NCBI RefSeq assembly: GCF_002234675.1
Contig: NC_019875.2
Location: 29,664,897-29,728,896 of the forward strand
From: Oryzias latipes
Taxonomy: Eukaryota > Chordata > Actinopteri > Beloniformes > Adrianichthyidae
Direction of reading: 5' to 3'
DNA length: 64,000 bases
Made by a program: the position numbers and the translations under genes. Positions 62,205 to 64,000 of the stretch are shown piece by piece (within the stretch, counting starts at the first letter, position 1; each line of letters opens with the position of its first letter). Below the pieces are notes generated by a model, which was not told where the DNA came from, made no database searches, and saw only the letters and a program-made list of their open reading frames with translations.

Positions 62205-64000
62205 ATGGGCGTGTCATGAGGCCGCAAAAGCTGCTCAGCATTTAGAATTGGTTGTGATTTATTAAGGGAAAACTCCATAGGATGTGCGTGCGCACGGTTT
62301 TATAACTCCGAATATTTCTGTGCGTACGCACGTCCTATGTTTCATCCGTACGCCACTTCTGACGCAAATCCTACGCAAAGTTTTATAAATGAGGCCCCTG
62401 GTATTTAGAATATGATATATCAATCAATAGATTTAAACTAATTTTATGGTCTTTAACTGTTTAGTTTTTTTACAAAGAAAAAAAATTAAGTACAGAACAA
62501 TCTTTTTGCTTCTGTCAAAGTTTATTTTATTACAAATGACAAATGAAAACTGATCAGAAACATTCAAATGTTAACCTTTTTAAAATCATGCAAAAAGTTA
62601 CTATAAATAGTTACTTGTAAAACAGAGTAAATCAGTTCCTACCTCAGTTACTTATTGCGTTAGGTAGTGAGTAACTGTAATCCATTACTTTTTTAAAGTG
62701 ATGGTCCATACCATACAGTGGTAAAATGTAAGAATCTTTACAAATAGATTTGAATAGAACAGGATAAGAACTGTCCAACAAGTTCTACTATTTAAACAAC
62801 TTTTAGTTATTTTTTTATTTTTTTATCTTGTCCAGTCCAGCAGCTGAGCAAACCGATCGGAGTCGGAGGTCTCTTACGTTGGACGGATTTTTCTGTTCCA
62901 ACAGAAGGTCATGAATCTTCTGATGCACGAGGTGTATATTTGTATAAACTCCTTTTGGATTTAAGGCTAAAACTGATTCATATTTATTATATTTTCATAC
63001 AACTTTTCATGTTTAGACTTCTTTCAAAAGTGAATGAACTCCTCTGTCTGAACTTTGCCTTGAAGTCGTGTCTTTATGTTACTCTACAGACGGATAAATC
63101 CTTTAAATGTAAAGGAGTTTCTATGACGACCAGCATGTAAACAGATAAAGTGAACAATTTCATGCGTTTGATCAGCTGGATGTGATGTGAAACCATTAAC
63201 TGCCCGGATGCCCCCAGAGGTGCAGGTTGATGTGAGGATTGTGGGTAAAGTTGTGTTTCAGCCGCGTTAACTTTACGTGTTGGTAAATGGCGAACATATG
63301 GATGTGAAAAGAGGAGTTTCCCTCAACTCTGAGAAAAACATCAGACATGACAGATGAGACTTCTGCTCCTGTGAGTCGTTTAAATTTAGAAGTTGCTGGT
63401 GTTTTAAGTGAAACCCGCCTCAACCGCCAAACACCCCTCTGCGCTGCATCCCAGGAGACGCATCTCCAGATTTAACTACACGCCTGCAACCAGCTGTCAT
63501 TTTATGGGGAGTCTTCCCTCACGTAATTGATGTTTGTCACACTCTGCATTCACAGCAGCTTTTGGCTCCAGCACAAGAATGGCTCACAATAACGGAGGCA
63601 TCTAAACTGGCTTTCTTTCTCCCCTGGATAAAGCTCTGCGAGTTTTTAGCATCGCTGCAAAACTTCCCGGAAGCCCTCCTGGCTCCAGAGAGGGCCAAAG
63701 CAAACTTCAGTGCTTCCTGTCTTTGAAACCCAGCAGCCGGCTCCTGAAAACTCTGGTCTTTGTGTTGCAGCGACGGCCTGCTGTCCCGCTTCAGACTGGC
63801 TGGAGAGCGTTTTCTTTCCTCAGGCTGCGCTTGCGTTGGCCGGCGACCAGCTCACCGTGCCGCGCTCTTCTTGTTTATGCTTTAGCCCGATGATTTTTTA
63901 AGATTTAGAGGGTTTTCTTTCCCCCCAGTTACCAAACATCTCAAGTGTTTGAAATGACCAAACTTGAGTTTTAATGAAACATCTGTTCTGCTGCAGCAAA

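Larger units (their letters stand above)
60516..62397. mobile_element. Harbinger-type DNA transposon relic, copy 2
   Basis: It has the same inverted ends (GGGCCTCATTTATAAA) as copy 1. Its flanks are CAG (60513-60515) and CTG (62398-62400), both fitting CWG but not identical. It keeps a transposase start on the plus strand (61312 to about 61450) and a Myb/SANT-like start on the minus strand (61898 to about 61695). Internal deletions differ from copy 1, and a (TG)n(G)n tract lies at about 61600-61633. A SINE at 61974-62204 is nested in it. Dead copy. Confidence 0.85.
57481..64000 (+). other. colec12: colec12 intron 2 (to the window edge)
   Basis: No further colec12 exon was recognised. The stretch holds an unclassified dispersed repeat, a (GATG)n run, a Harbinger relic with a nested SINE, and unassigned AT-rich DNA. 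Around 62590-62700 a segment with GTAACTGTAATCCATTACTT resembles degraded DNA-transposon ends, but borders are unclear. Confidence 0.6.

Noticed and set aside
63768..63901. Third colec12 exon
   Set aside because: There is an acceptor-like GTGTTGCAG, but the translation does not match the expected segment after KRFG.

Overview
This is vertebrate nuclear DNA, most likely from a teleost fish. It has spliced genes with GT-AG introns, a low coding share, CpG-rich promoter stretches and many eukaryotic transposons. The LINE, SINE, Harbinger, hAT and P-type families present are typical of percomorph fishes, and a medaka-like species would fit, but I cannot prove the species.

Four protein genes can be built exon by exon. 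adcyap1 (PACAP precursor) lies on the minus strand at 10960-13013, with a noncoding first exon near 13291-13550. yes1 (Src-family tyrosine kinase) is on the plus strand, with eleven coding exons at 30080-47338 and a probable noncoding exon ending at 17439. clul1 (clusterin-like 1) is on the minus strand with eight coding exons at 50398-48267. colec12 (collectin-12 scavenger receptor) is on the plus strand with only its first two coding exons, 55215-57480, and runs off the right edge. Order and relative orientation match the human 18p11.32 block ADCYAP1-YES1-CLUL1-COLEC12. The human neighbours ENOSF1, TYMS and CETN1 are absent from the intervals. yes1 and clul1 converge, with stop codons only about 0.9 kb apart.

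The rest is intergenic or intronic DNA filled with mobile-element relics. From left to right: a tRNA-derived SINE split by a CR1/L2-type LINE (193-1391); a second LINE relic with a TTAA-flanked MITE inside it (4800-5935); a very long yes1 intron 1 holding a P-like DNA transposon with a THAP-domain exon, into which an R4/Dong-type (Rex6-like) LINE has inserted, itself hit by a SINE (25441-29689); a TA-flanked MITE (31074-31633); a Harbinger relic with remains of both its transposase and its Myb-like gene (37079-38428); hAT-type elements (43383-45011); a TIR MITE (45353-45648); and a second Harbinger relic in colec12 intron 2, carrying a SINE with a clean 16-bp duplication (60516-62397).

The genes do not form a pathway. 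They are an old syntenic neighbourhood of a neuropeptide, a kinase, a photoreceptor-associated secreted protein and a scavenger receptor. No CRISPR array, operon or other prokaryotic feature is present. The most unusual item is the triple-nested, THAP-encoding P-like element in yes1 intron 1.
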